A DNA stretch of 64,000 bases from Modestobacter roseus (lineage in GTDB: Bacteria > Actinomycetota > Actinomycetes > Mycobacteriales > Geodermatophilaceae), in the NCBI RefSeq assembly GCF_007994135.1, contig NZ_VLKF01000001.1, positions 3,472,001 to 3,536,000 of the forward strand, written 5' to 3'. Below are positions 8,660 to 16,717 of the stretch, piece after piece. Position 1 is the first letter of the stretch. Every line of letters begins with the position of its first letter. The notes under the pieces were generated by a model, which saw only the letters and a list, made by a program, of their open reading frames with translations, was not told where the DNA came from and searched no databases. A program made the translations under genes and the position numbers.

Positions 8660-8719
8660 GCGGAGTCGGGATCTCCGCTTCGTCGGAGACCGTACGGCAC
8701 ATCCGGAGTCGCTGTCTCC
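8660..8719. promoter_or_regulatory. Two matching dyads, likely TetR operators
   Basis: GGAGTCGGGATCTCC (8662-8676, arms extending to GCGGAG/CTCCGC at 8660-8678) and GGAGTCGCTGTCTCC (8705-8719) share identical arms around a 7-base spacer. They lie 43 bases apart, centre to centre, between the divergent MFS and aminopeptidase genes. Confidence 0.55.
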
Positions 8720-8769
8720 ACTTTTCGCCCTGCGATCTGCATCTCGCCCGGTCGGGGCACGATGGGCGG

Positions 8770-10074
8770 ATGCCGGACACCCCGCCCCACGACCTGGCCC
8801 GCGATGACCTGGCCCTCGGCGACGACCTGCGCGCCTTCATCGACGCCTCCCCCTCGCCGGGGCACGCGGTGGCCGAGATGGCCCGCCGCCTGGTCGCGGC
8901 CGGCTTCACCGAGCTGGCCGAGACCGACAGCTGGGCCCTCACCCCGGGCGGCGCCCACTTCGTCGTCCGGCGGGGCGGCAGCCTCATCGCCTTCCGGGTG
9001 GGCAGCGGCGCGCCGGCGGAGACCGGGATGCGGCTGGTCGGGGCGCACACCGACTCCCCGACCTTCCGGGTGCGGCCGCACTCCGACGTCCGGCAGGCGG
9101 GGTACCGGCTGGTCGGCGTGGAGCCCTACGGCGGCGGGCTGTGGCACACCTGGCTGGACCGGGAGCTCACCGTCGCCGGCCGGGTGGCGCTGCGCGGCGG
9201 CGGGGAGGCGCTGGTCGAGCTGCCGGGCGCACCGCTGCGGCTGCCGTCGCTCGCCATCCACCTGGACCGCAGCGTGCGGGACGGGCTGACCCTCGACCCG
9301 CAGCGGCACCTCGTGCCGGTCTGGGACCGCGACCTGGGCACCGAGCCGGGGCTCCGGGAGGCCGTCGCGGCGGCGGCGGGGGTCGGGGTGGACGACGTCG
9401 TCGGTCACGACCTGGTGCTGGCCGACACCCAGCCCGCCGCCCGGGCCGGCGCCGACGGCAGCTGGGTCGCCGCACCACGGCTGGACGACCTGGCCTGCTG
9501 CCACTCGGGGCTGACCGCGTTGATCGGGGCGCCGGCCGGGGAGCGCACGCAGCTGCTGGTCTGCAACGACCACGAGGAGGTGGGCAGCGGCTCGATGTCC
9601 GGGGCGCGCGGCAGCTTCCTGGAGGACGTGGTCGACCGCCTGGTGGCGGCGACCACGCCGGGTGATGCGCAGGCGGTGCACCGCACGCTCGCCCGGTCGG
9701 TGCTGGTCAGCGCGGACATGGCGCACGCCGTGCACCCGACCCGGGGCGAACGGCACGAGCCGGCGCACACGCCGCAGCTGGGTGGCGGGCCGGTGCTGAA
9801 GGTGAACGCGAACCAGGCGTACGCGACCGACGGCGTGGGCGGCGCGTGGTTCGCCGAGCGCTGCGCGGCGGCGTCGGTGCCGGTGCAGTGGTTCGTCAGC
9901 CGCGCGGATCTGCCGTGCGGCAGCACCATCGGCCCGCTGACCGCGACCCGGCTGGGCATCGCCACGGTGGACGTCGGCGCCCCGATGCTCGCCATGCACT
10001 CGGCTCGCGAGCTGGCCAGCGCGCGGGACGTGCCCCTGATGGTGGCGGCGTTGACCGCCTGCTTCACCGACTGA
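8770..10074 (+). CDS. M18 family aminopeptidase (aspartyl aminopeptidase type)
   Basis: 434 residues, the normal length for DNPEP/ApeB-like enzymes. The di-zinc motifs are present: AHTDSP for the first metal site, DDLACC with its Asp, CNDHEEVGS with the catalytic Glu pair, SADMAHAVHP, and a late His in APMLAMHSARE. The family is a dodecameric cytosolic peptidase removing acidic or other N-terminal residues. The ATG at 8770 gives the standard N-terminus. A CACGAT hexamer 7 bases upstream suggests a leaderless transcript. It is divergent from the MFS gene and convergent with the HNH gene. Confidence 0.93.
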   Translation: MPDTPPHDLARDDLALGDDLRAFIDASPSPGHAVAEMARRLVAAGFTELAETDSWALTPGGAHFVVRRGGSLIAFRVGSGAPAETGMRLVGAHTDSPTFRVRPHSDVRQAGYRLVGVEPYGGGLWHTWLDRELTVAGRVALRGGGEALVELPGAPLRLPSLAIHLDRSVRDGLTLDPQRHLVPVWDRDLGTEPGLREAVAAAAGVGVDDVVGHDLVLADTQPAARAGADGSWVAAPRLDDLACCHSGLTALIGAPAGERTQLLVCNDHEEVGSGSMSGARGSFLEDVVDRLVAATTPGDAQAVHRTLARSVLVSADMAHAVHPTRGERHEPAHTPQLGGGPVLKVNANQAYATDGVGGAWFAERCAAASVPVQWFVSRADLPCGSTIGPLTATRLGIATVDVGAPMLAMHSARELASARDVPLMVAALTACFTD

Positions 10075-10080
10075 TCCGCG

Positions 10081-10127
10081 CGTCACCGCCCGCCGCCGCC
10101 GATCAGTACGGCGGCGGCGCGGTGACG
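10081..10127. terminator. Strong hairpin between convergent genes
   Basis: CGTCACCGC followed by a GCC-rich arm (10081-10101) pairs, with a small bulge, with 10109-10127, ending GCGGTGACG. The right arm is inside the last codons of the HNH gene, so the same structure can serve both strands. Confidence 0.5.
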
Positions 10128-12211
10128 GCGGTCAGGCCGGTGGGGGTGGTCACGGTGAGCGTGCCGTCGACGGCCAGCTCGTGCCGCCAGCCTGGCGCCT
10201 GGTGCTTGCCCCGGTGGTCGGTGGTGCAGTAGCCGACGAGGTTGGTCGCGCTGGTCGATCCCTGCGGGTACGGGACGTCGTGGTCGAGCTCGCCACCCCG
10301 GGGCACGCGGCGGCGACAGCCGGGGAAGCGGCAGCGGCGGTCGCGGGTGCGGACGAACCGGTTCAGCTCAGACCCCGGCCGGTAGCCGTCGGTGGCCGGC
10401 GGCGGGCCCAGCCCGGCGCGGCCGGCCAGGTCATGGGCGCACCCCTCCGGACGCCGCCGACAGGCGCGAGCACCGCAGCGCGCGGCGCGACGCAGTTCGG
10501 GGAGGCCGGCCAGCGCCAGGAAGGTCCCGGTCAGCGCGTCGGCGAGCACGAGCCGCGGCCGGTCGGCGAGCCCACCGCCGCCGGTGCGGGCGAGCAGGTC
10601 GGCGAGCACCGACCGCTGGTCGTCGTCGGCAGCGGCGAGCGCGGCCAGCGCATCGTCGGCCGCATCGACCCGGCCGGCCGCACTGTTCCGCCAGCCGTCC
10701 TCGTCGGCGGCGTCGGCGCGGCAGGCATCGGCGACCTCCCGACGGGCGTGCCCGACCGCCTCCTGCGCCGTGCGCAGGGCGGTGCTCGCCTGGTCGACCG
10801 CCTCATCGGCGCGCGACCACCACCCGGGACGGCCCGGTGGCGCCTCACCGTCGCCCGGCGGTGCGACCGCCTCCGCGGGAGCCCCGACATCACCGGGGGA
10901 CCCCAGGGATCCCGCGCACCGCTCCGCCTCCTCGGCAGCCCAGGCGTCCAGGACGTGGTGCTCGAACTGCGCCCACCCGGCGTGCGGCCAGACCTCGTCG
11001 ACGTCCTCGGGCTCCCGGCGCTCCGCGGAGCTGCCGCCGCGGACGGCCGGCGTCGAGTCCGGGTCGGCATCGGCATCGGCGTCGGCATCGGCGTCGGCGT
11101 CGGCATCGGCGTCGGCATCGGCGTCGGCGTCGGCGTCGGCGTCGGCATCAGCGCCGGCGGGGGCATCAGCGCCGGCTGACACTACGTCCGCCTGGGCGTC
11201 CAGATCGGCGGCCCCGGCGGTCACCTCGACGCCGGTCGACGGGGAGCCGCTCTCACCGTCGACCGCCTCCCCCGCCGGGTGCTGGTGCTCACCGCCTCCC
11301 CCGAAGGCTCGGACCAGCGCTCGGACCACCTCGGCCGGGACGACCTGGCCGTCGACCTCACCGGGTGCGTCACCACCGAGCACCGTGGCGACCGGCGCAA
11401 CCACCTGGAGCACCACCTGCACCGCCGGCCAGTCCCGCCCACCGGGGCGGAGGACGAGATCGAGCAGGCAGTCGGCCATCTTCTGACCGCGGGTGCGCTG
11501 GTCGCCCGGCTCGTCGAGCGCGTCGGCGTAGGCCTCCAGCGCCCGGTACAGGGCCTGCGCCTCGGGGATGGTGAGCAGGGCGGCAACCTCGGCGGTGCCG
11601 TCGATCCGCCCGGGACGCCGGTGGACGCCGCGCTCGGCGAGCGCCCGCGAGAGCCGACGGGCCGCGGCCCGGGCGTCGCGGCGGAGCACCTCACGCCGCG
11701 CCTTGGCGCCGAGCTGCGCCGGCGTGGTCACCCGCCCGGCCGACCACTCGAGCAGCGCGGCCTCCACCTCACCGCGGACCTGGTCGTCCTCGATCGGGGC
11801 GACCTTGTCGAGCATCGGCCACAGGTGCCCGGTGTGCAGGGCGCCGGACTCCAGCGCCGCCAGCGTGCGGGGCAGCCGGTGGACCAGCGTCAGCGACCGT
11901 TCGAGCAGCGCCTCCGCCGCCTCGGCGCTGATCGACAGCGCGACCACGAGCTCTCGCGCGGCCCACTCGCTCACCGGCCGCAGGACCTCGGCCCGGGCGG
12001 CCCAGCGTTCGGCGCTCATCGCACCCGGCTCGCCCGGCGACCGGTCGGCCGACGCGGGCCGGGATGCGGCGAACGCGGCCACCGCCCGAGCGCGCTGCGC
12101 CGTCTGCCGGGCGATCTCCCGGTCCGCGACCTGGACGGCGCCGAGCGGACCCGACGAGAGCGCGACCGCAGGGGACGTCAGCCCCTGCTCGGCAGTCCCC
12201 GTCGCGGTCAC
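10103..12211 (-). CDS. DUF222 / 13E12-repeat family HNH endonuclease
   Basis: 702 residues. An N-terminal DUF222 helical domain (about residues 20-260) is followed by a low-complexity Asp-Ala repeat, a second helical part, and a C-terminal HNH nuclease. The nuclease has a zinc-type CRFPGC, then GGELDHDVPYPQG and CTTDHRGKH. Members are multi-copy in actinobacteria, and several in M. tuberculosis are LexA-controlled. I chose the GTG at 12211 because a TTGTGG-N17-TATGAT promoter ends 7 bases before it, which would give a leaderless transcript; an in-frame ATG at 12223 lies inside the promoter. The Asp-Ala tract is unusual. The biological role of the family is unsettled. Confidence 0.88.
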   Translation of the reverse strand: MTATGTAEQGLTSPAVALSSGPLGAVQVADREIARQTAQRARAVAAFAASRPASADRSPGEPGAMSAERWAARAEVLRPVSEWAARELVVALSISAEAAEALLERSLTLVHRLPRTLAALESGALHTGHLWPMLDKVAPIEDDQVRGEVEAALLEWSAGRVTTPAQLGAKARREVLRRDARAAARRLSRALAERGVHRRPGRIDGTAEVAALLTIPEAQALYRALEAYADALDEPGDQRTRGQKMADCLLDLVLRPGGRDWPAVQVVLQVVAPVATVLGGDAPGEVDGQVVPAEVVRALVRAFGGGGEHQHPAGEAVDGESGSPSTGVEVTAGAADLDAQADVVSAGADAPAGADADADADADADADADADADADADADADADPDSTPAVRGGSSAERREPEDVDEVWPHAGWAQFEHHVLDAWAAEEAERCAGSLGSPGDVGAPAEAVAPPGDGEAPPGRPGWWSRADEAVDQASTALRTAQEAVGHARREVADACRADAADEDGWRNSAAGRVDAADDALAALAAADDDQRSVLADLLARTGGGGLADRPRLVLADALTGTFLALAGLPELRRAARCGARACRRRPEGCAHDLAGRAGLGPPPATDGYRPGSELNRFVRTRDRRCRFPGCRRRVPRGGELDHDVPYPQGSTSATNLVGYCTTDHRGKHQAPGWRHELAVDGTLTVTTPTGLTAVTAPPPY
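11063..11152. repeat. Hexanucleotide repeat encoding an Asp-Ala tract
   Basis: Fifteen consecutive hexamers, mostly GTCGGC or ATCGGC on the + strand, lie inside the HNH gene and encode alternating Asp and Ala. Replication slippage would change length in steps of two residues without shifting the frame. Confidence 0.9.
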
Positions 12212-12215
12212 ATGT

Positions 12216-12247
12216 TCGATCATACGTTCGAAAGGCGATCGCCACAA
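12216..12247 (-). promoter_or_regulatory. SOS-type promoter: LexA box overlapping the -10 element
   Basis: On the minus strand TTGTGG (12247-12242), a 17-base spacer and TATGAT (12224-12219) form a near-ideal promoter. TCGAACGTATGATCGA (12231-12216) covers the -10 and differs by one base from the actinobacterial LexA consensus TCGAAC-N4-GTTCGA. LexA bound here would block RNA polymerase. Confidence 0.7.
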
Positions 12248-12372
12248 GCGCTTGACTGGGCAGATAACCATCTCGCCGGCACGCCGACCGGCCATGATCG
12301 GCGAGGCCACCGACAGTCCTGCCCGGACGTCGGCCGCGACCGTCGGGGACGTCGTCCGCCCGTGACAAGGTC

Positions 12373-12480
12373 ATGACACCAGCGACAGAGGAGGACCGCC
12401 ATGCCGCCGTCGAGCAGGTCGGCGAGTGGACGACCTGCGACACGAGCGGGGCGCCCTACACGGTGACCACCCACCGCTGA
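12373..12480 (+). CDS. Possible small protein, 35 residues
   Basis: The frame starting ATG at 12373 and ending TGA at 12480 would encode 35 residues ending in VGEWTTCDTSGAPYTVTTHR. From about the tenth codon onward nearly every third position is G or C, unlike the alternative frames, so coding is plausible. The start is weak, with AAGG only 2 bases upstream. A strong GAGGAGG site instead precedes another ATG (12401) in a frame with poor codon bias. I recognise no family. Confidence 0.3.
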   Translation: MTPATEEDRHAAVEQVGEWTTCDTSGAPYTVTTHR

Positions 12481-12515
12481 CCAGGCCGTGCGTGGCCTGC
12501 GGCACACTCTGCGTC

Positions 12516-13550
12516 GTGCTCACCGAGGACCGGCAGGACTCGTCGTGGCGTCCGGCGCCCGACCGTTACGAGCAGACCCCGTACCGGCGGGCGGGCCGCA
12601 GCGGGGTCCTGCTGCCGCCGGTCTCGCTGGGCCTGTGGCAGAACTTCGGCGGGGACCGGCCGCTGGAGACCGCCCGGGCGATCCTGCGGCGGGCGTTCGA
12701 CCTCGGCGTCACCCACATCGACCTGGCCAACAACTACGGCCCGCCCTACGGCGCCGCGGAGACGACGTTCGGGCAGGTGCTGCGCAGCGACCTGGCGCCG
12801 TACCGGGACGAGCTGTTCATCGCCACCAAGGCCGGCTACGACATGTGGCCCGGCCCCTACGGCGACGGCGGGTCGCGCAAGTACCTGCTGGCCAGCCTCG
12901 ACCAGTCGCTGCGCCGCACCGGCCTGGACCACGTCGACGTCTTCTACCACCACCGCCGCGACCCGGAGACGCCGCTCGCGGAGACGATGGGTGCCCTGGA
13001 CGCCGCTGTCCGCGCGGGCAAGGCGCTCTACGTCGGCCTGTCCAACTACGCCCCGGCCGACCTGCGCGAGGCCGCCGCGATCCTCGCCGACCTCGGCACG
13101 CCGGTGCTGCTGCTCCAGCCGCGCTACTCGATGTTCGACCGGCGGCCGGAGGGTGAGCTGCTCGACACCGCGGCCGAGGTCGGTGCCGGGGTGGCGGTCT
13201 TCTCCCCGCTCGCCCAGGGCCGGCTCACCGACCGGTACCTCGACGGCATCCCGGAAGGGTCCCGGGCCACCCGCAGCGCCTACCTCTCCGCCTCCGACGT
13301 CACCGACGACCTGCTCTCCCGCGCCCGCGCGCTGGACGCCCTCGCCGCCGCGCGCGGGCAGAGCCTGGCCCAGCTGGCGCTCCGCTGGGCGGTCCGCGAC
13401 GAGCGGGTCACCACCGCGCTGATCGGTGCGAGCAGCGTGGCCCAGCTGGAGGCGAACCTCGCCGCCACCACGGGACCGGACCTCACCGACGAGGAGCTGG
13501 CCGCGATCGAGGCGCACCTCCCCTCGGCCGGGACGGCGCTGCAGGTCTGA
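12516..13550 (+). CDS. Aldo/keto reductase (L-glyceraldehyde-3-phosphate reductase type)
   Basis: 344 residues. The start TPYRRAGRSGVLLPPVSLGLW, followed by HIDLANNYGPPYGAAE, is typical of the YghZ/Gpr-like branch (AKR14). The tetrad residues are visible: Asp in HIDLAN, Tyr in NNYG, Lys in IATKAGYD and His in VFYHH. A late IGASSVAQLEAN segment binds the NADPH phosphate. Substrates of this branch include L-glyceraldehyde 3-phosphate and methylglyoxal. The GTG at 12516 gives the family's normal N-terminus. The YchJ gene starts 3 bases after its stop, so the two are probably co-transcribed. Confidence 0.9.
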   Translation: MLTEDRQDSSWRPAPDRYEQTPYRRAGRSGVLLPPVSLGLWQNFGGDRPLETARAILRRAFDLGVTHIDLANNYGPPYGAAETTFGQVLRSDLAPYRDELFIATKAGYDMWPGPYGDGGSRKYLLASLDQSLRRTGLDHVDVFYHHRRDPETPLAETMGALDAAVRAGKALYVGLSNYAPADLREAAAILADLGTPVLLLQPRYSMFDRRPEGELLDTAAEVGAGVAVFSPLAQGRLTDRYLDGIPEGSRATRSAYLSASDVTDDLLSRARALDALAAARGQSLAQLALRWAVRDERVTTALIGASSVAQLEANLAATTGPDLTDEELAAIEAHLPSAGTALQV

Positions 13551-13553
13551 GGG

Positions 13554-13940
13554 ATGGCGCCCCGACGCTGCCCCTGCGGCACCGGCCTCCCGCTGGCCGA
13601 GTGCTGCGGCCGGCTGCACGACGGCACCGCCACCGCGGCGACCGCCGAGCAGCTGATGCGCTCCCGGTACAGCGCCTTCGTCGTCGGCGCCCCGGCGTAC
13701 CTGCTGGCCACCTGGCACTCCACCACCCGCCCGCGCTCGCTCACGCTCGACCCGGACGTGCGCTGGACCGGCCTGGACGTGCTCCGCACCACCGGCGGCA
13801 CGCTGCTCGCCGCCGAGGGCACGGTCGAGTTCCGCGCCTCCCACGTCATCGGCAGCGCGGCCGGCAGCCAGCACGAGGACAGCCGCTTCGTCCGGGAGGA
13901 CGGCGCCTGGCGCTACCTGGACGGCGTCGCCCTGCCCTGA
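13554..13940 (+). CDS. YchJ family protein (UPF0225, SEC-C motif)
   Basis: 128 residues. The N-terminal CPCGTGLPLAECC is a SEC-C-like zinc motif. It is followed by LMRSRYSAFVVGAPAYLLATW, the signature of the YchJ NTF2-like domain. The function of the family is unknown; related SEC-C motifs bind zinc and proteins. It is coupled to the aldo/keto reductase by a 3-base gap. Length and motif order are normal for the family. Confidence 0.9.
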   Translation: MAPRRCPCGTGLPLAECCGRLHDGTATAATAEQLMRSRYSAFVVGAPAYLLATWHSTTRPRSLTLDPDVRWTGLDVLRTTGGTLLAAEGTVEFRASHVIGSAAGSQHEDSRFVREDGAWRYLDGVALP

Positions 13941-13975
13941 CCACCGCACTGTTCACCGGGGCGTCGTCCGGCGGT

Positions 13976-14024
13976 TTGTTGCGACCCGTTCGCAACAGCT
14001 AGGTTGTTGCGAGCTGTTCGCAGC
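13976..14024 (+). promoter_or_regulatory. Promoter with two tandem dyads controlling the ABC importer
   Basis: GTTGCGA-CCCGT-TCGCAAC (13978-13996) is a perfect dyad. GTTGCGA-GCTGT-TCGCAGC (14006-14024) repeats it with one mismatch, 28 bases on. A TTGTTG (13976-13981), 18-base spacer and TAGGTT (14000-14005) promoter lies across the first copy, with the second over the start of transcription, so a repressor is expected. The TTGC-N-TCGCAA form with a 5-base centre recalls Fur-family sites such as the Streptomyces Nur box. Confidence 0.6.
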
Positions 14025-14054
14025 AAGCCCTGGCCGCCCGTGAACGGAGCCCCG

Positions 14055-15665
14055 TTGCCCTCCCGCGCACCGCTCGTCCTGCTCGCCGCCGTGGTCCTGA
14101 CCGGTTGCACCGCCCCCGGCAGCGGTACCGACGCCGCCGAGGCGGGCACCGACCGGCTGGTGCTGGCCGACGCCTACGAGCCCGAGGCGTTCAACCCGGT
14201 CGCCGGGCACGGCGAGACCGGCTACTCGCGGGTGTACGACGGGCTGGTCCGCCTCGCCGGCGGCGGGGACGGGATCCCCGAGCTCGAGCCGGCGCTGGCC
14301 AGCCAGCTGCCGCAGGGCAACGACGACGCCACCGAGTGGACCGTCCCGCTGCGCGAGGGCGTCACCTTCTCCGACGGCACGACGTTCGACGCCGAGGACG
14401 TCGTCGCCACCTACGAGGCCGTGCTCGACCCCGCGTCCGCCTCCCCGATCGCCAGCAACTACGCGATGGTCGAGAGCGTCGAGGCGGTCGACCCGCAGAC
14501 CGTCGTCTTCCGGCTGGCCTACTCCTACGTGCCGTTCCCGACCAAGCTGCTGCTGGGGATCGCGCCGGCCGAGGCGCTGGCCACCCCCGGCCCGGCCGAG
14601 GAGTCGGCGCTGAACACCGCCCCGGTCGGCACCGGGCCGTTCGTGCTCACCGAACGGCGCGGCGACCGGACGGTGTTCGAGGCCAACCCGGAGCACTGGG
14701 GCGGCGCACCCGAGGTCGACGAGCTGGTCGTCGTGTACGTGCCCGACGACAACACGCGCGCCCAGCGGATGGCCAGCGGGGAGTTCGACGGGACGACGCT
14801 GCCGCCGCTGCTGGCCGACACCCTCGCCGACGACGAGGAGCTGACCGTGGTCGGCCACCCCTCCGCCGACTGGCGCGCGGTCTCGCTGCCGGCCGGCAAC
14901 CCGGTGACCGGCGACCCGGCCGTGCGGCGGGCGCTCAACGTCGCCGTCGACCGCGAGGCGATCGTCGCGTCGGTGCTCGGCGGGCACGGGGAGGCGGCCT
15001 CGACCTTCGTGCCGGCGGTGTTCGGTGCGTACGCCGAGCCCGCGGCGGTGTTCGGGCACGACCCGGACGAGGCGCGCCGCATCCTCGACGACGCCGGCTG
15101 GGTGCCCGGACCGGACGGCGTCCGGGTGCGGGACGGCCAGCGGGCCGAGTTCACCGTCATGTACTTCCCGGAGGAGACGCTGCGCCGCGACCTCGCCCAG
15201 GCCTTCGCCTCCGACGCGCTGGCGGTCGGCGTGGAGGTCGACCTGGAGGCGGTCGACCGGCCGCAGTTCCGGCCGCGCATCCCCACCGACGGCGCACTGC
15301 TGGGCGGCGGCGACGTCCCCTACGACCCGGACACCCAGCTGTACAACGCGCTGCACTCCTCGTTCACCGCCGACGGCGTCGGCGGCCCGTTCGACAACCC
15401 CGCCGACTACCGCAACCCTGCCGTGGACGCCGCGCTCGACGAGGCCCGGCGCAGCACCGACGACGGCGTGCGGGTCGACGCCTACCGCGAGGTGCAGCGC
15501 CAGCTGGTCGCCGACCCGCCGGCGGTCGCGCTGGCCTTCCTCGAGCACGTCTACGTGATGCGGGACGGCGGCTGGACCGGCACCGAACCGGTGCTCGAGC
15601 CGCACTCGCACGGCGTGAGCTGGGGCCCGTGGTGGAACCTGCGCGACTGGCGGCGCGAGGGGTGA
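14055..15665 (+). CDS. ABC importer solute-binding lipoprotein, nickel/peptide (family 5) type
   Basis: 536 residues. A short signal peptide ends in the lipobox VLTGC, so it should be a membrane-anchored lipoprotein. The mature part is an extracellular family-5 binding protein: EPEAFNPVAGHGETGYSRVY at the start and GVTFSDGTTFDAEDVVATYE, typical of NikA/DppA/OppA-like proteins. It heads a binding protein-permease-permease-ATPase-ATPase operon. The start is uncertain: TTG at 14055 (GGAG 5 bases upstream) or GTG at 14040. The ligand is not decided by sequence; oligopeptides, nickel or a metal-ligand complex are all possible. Confidence 0.88.
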   Translation: MPSRAPLVLLAAVVLTGCTAPGSGTDAAEAGTDRLVLADAYEPEAFNPVAGHGETGYSRVYDGLVRLAGGGDGIPELEPALASQLPQGNDDATEWTVPLREGVTFSDGTTFDAEDVVATYEAVLDPASASPIASNYAMVESVEAVDPQTVVFRLAYSYVPFPTKLLLGIAPAEALATPGPAEESALNTAPVGTGPFVLTERRGDRTVFEANPEHWGGAPEVDELVVVYVPDDNTRAQRMASGEFDGTTLPPLLADTLADDEELTVVGHPSADWRAVSLPAGNPVTGDPAVRRALNVAVDREAIVASVLGGHGEAASTFVPAVFGAYAEPAAVFGHDPDEARRILDDAGWVPGPDGVRVRDGQRAEFTVMYFPEETLRRDLAQAFASDALAVGVEVDLEAVDRPQFRPRIPTDGALLGGGDVPYDPDTQLYNALHSSFTADGVGGPFDNPADYRNPAVDAALDEARRSTDDGVRVDAYREVQRQLVADPPAVALAFLEHVYVMRDGGWTGTEPVLEPHSHGVSWGPWWNLRDWRREG

Positions 15666-16717
15666 CCCTGACCGATCTCCCGGCGCCCCGGGTCGCCGAC
15701 GCACCGGCCGGAACGGCCCCGCGTCGGCGACCCCGGCGGGCGCGCTGGCAGGCGGCCGGACGGCTGGCCCGCCGGCGGCTGCTGTTCGTCCTGCCGGTGC
15801 TCGCCGTCGTCTCCGGCGGCGTCTTCGCCCTCGCCGCGGCCTCCCCGTTCGACCCGCTGACCGGCTACCTCGGCGACCGGTACCTGACCGCCAGCGAGGA
15901 GGCGCAGGCCCGGATCGCCGAGGAGCTGGGCACCGGGCGGCCCTGGTGGGAGCAGTACGGCGACTGGCTGGGCGGGCTGGTCACCGGCGACCTCGGCACG
16001 TCCCGGTCCTTCGGCCAGCCGGTCGCCGAGGTGCTCGCCGAGCGGCTGCCCTGGACGCTGCTGCTGGTCACCGTCGCCCTGGGCCTCGCCGTCGTCGCCG
16101 CGCTCGTGCTGGGCACGTGGAGCGCGGCCCGGCGCGGCGGCTGGGTCGACCGGGTGGTCACCCCGGTCTGCCTGCTGCTGCAGGCGGTGCCGCCGTTCGT
16201 GGTGGCGCTGGGCGCGGTCGCGCTGTTCGCCATCGCGCTGTCCTGGCTGCCGGTCGCCGGCCTCACCGACGCCGGCGCCGAGCTCTCGGCCGGGCAGGTG
16301 GCCCGGCACCTGGTGCTGCCCGCCGCCGTGCTGGCCGCCTCGCAGCTGCCCTGGCTGCTGCTCAACGTGCGCCAGTCGGTGCTCGCCGCGCTCGCCGACG
16401 ACGCCGTCGTCGCCGCCCGCGCCCGTGGCCTCAGCGAGCGCACCGTCGTCACCAGGCACGCCCTGCCGACGGCGCTGCTGCCGTTCGTGACGCTGCTCGG
16501 CGCCCGGCTGCCCGAGCTGGTGGTCGGCGCCGTGCTGGTCGAGGAGGTGTTCAGCTGGCCGGGGGTGGCGCAGGCGGTGGTCACCTCCGCGGTGCAGCTG
16601 GACTTCCCGCTGCTCGCGGTGCTCACCCTGCTCACCACCGCGGCGGTGCTGCTCGGTTCGCTGCTCGCCGACGCCGCCTACGTGCTGCTCGACCCCCGGG
16701 TGGCCGCCGATGGCTGA
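15662..16717 (+). CDS. ABC transporter permease, NikB/DppB type
   Basis: 351 residues, starting at a GTG that overlaps the previous stop (GTGA). An N-terminal cytoplasmic Arg/Pro-rich tail precedes the first membrane helix (LFVLPVLAVVSGGVFALAAA). A periplasmic stretch and about five further helices follow. The EAA loop that contacts the ATPase reads ARARGLSERTVVTRHALPTA. It pairs with the following permease in the membrane. The family's usual six-helix core is complete. Confidence 0.92.
   Translation: MTLTDLPAPRVADAPAGTAPRRRPRRARWQAAGRLARRRLLFVLPVLAVVSGGVFALAAASPFDPLTGYLGDRYLTASEEAQARIAEELGTGRPWWEQYGDWLGGLVTGDLGTSRSFGQPVAEVLAERLPWTLLLVTVALGLAVVAALVLGTWSAARRGGWVDRVVTPVCLLLQAVPPFVVALGAVALFAIALSWLPVAGLTDAGAELSAGQVARHLVLPAAVLAASQLPWLLLNVRQSVLAALADDAVVAARARGLSERTVVTRHALPTALLPFVTLLGARLPELVVGAVLVEEVFSWPGVAQAVVTSAVQLDFPLLAVLTLLTTAAVLLGSLLADAAYVLLDPRVAADG

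Noticed and set aside
7279..8769. A long + strand extension upstream of the M18 aminopeptidase
   Set aside because: It is antisense to the MFS exporter and adds low-complexity residues; the normal M18 N-terminus begins at 8770.
11063..11152. Regular repeat considered as a CRISPR array
   Set aside because: Units are contiguous hexamers without spacers and lie in frame inside a nuclease gene.
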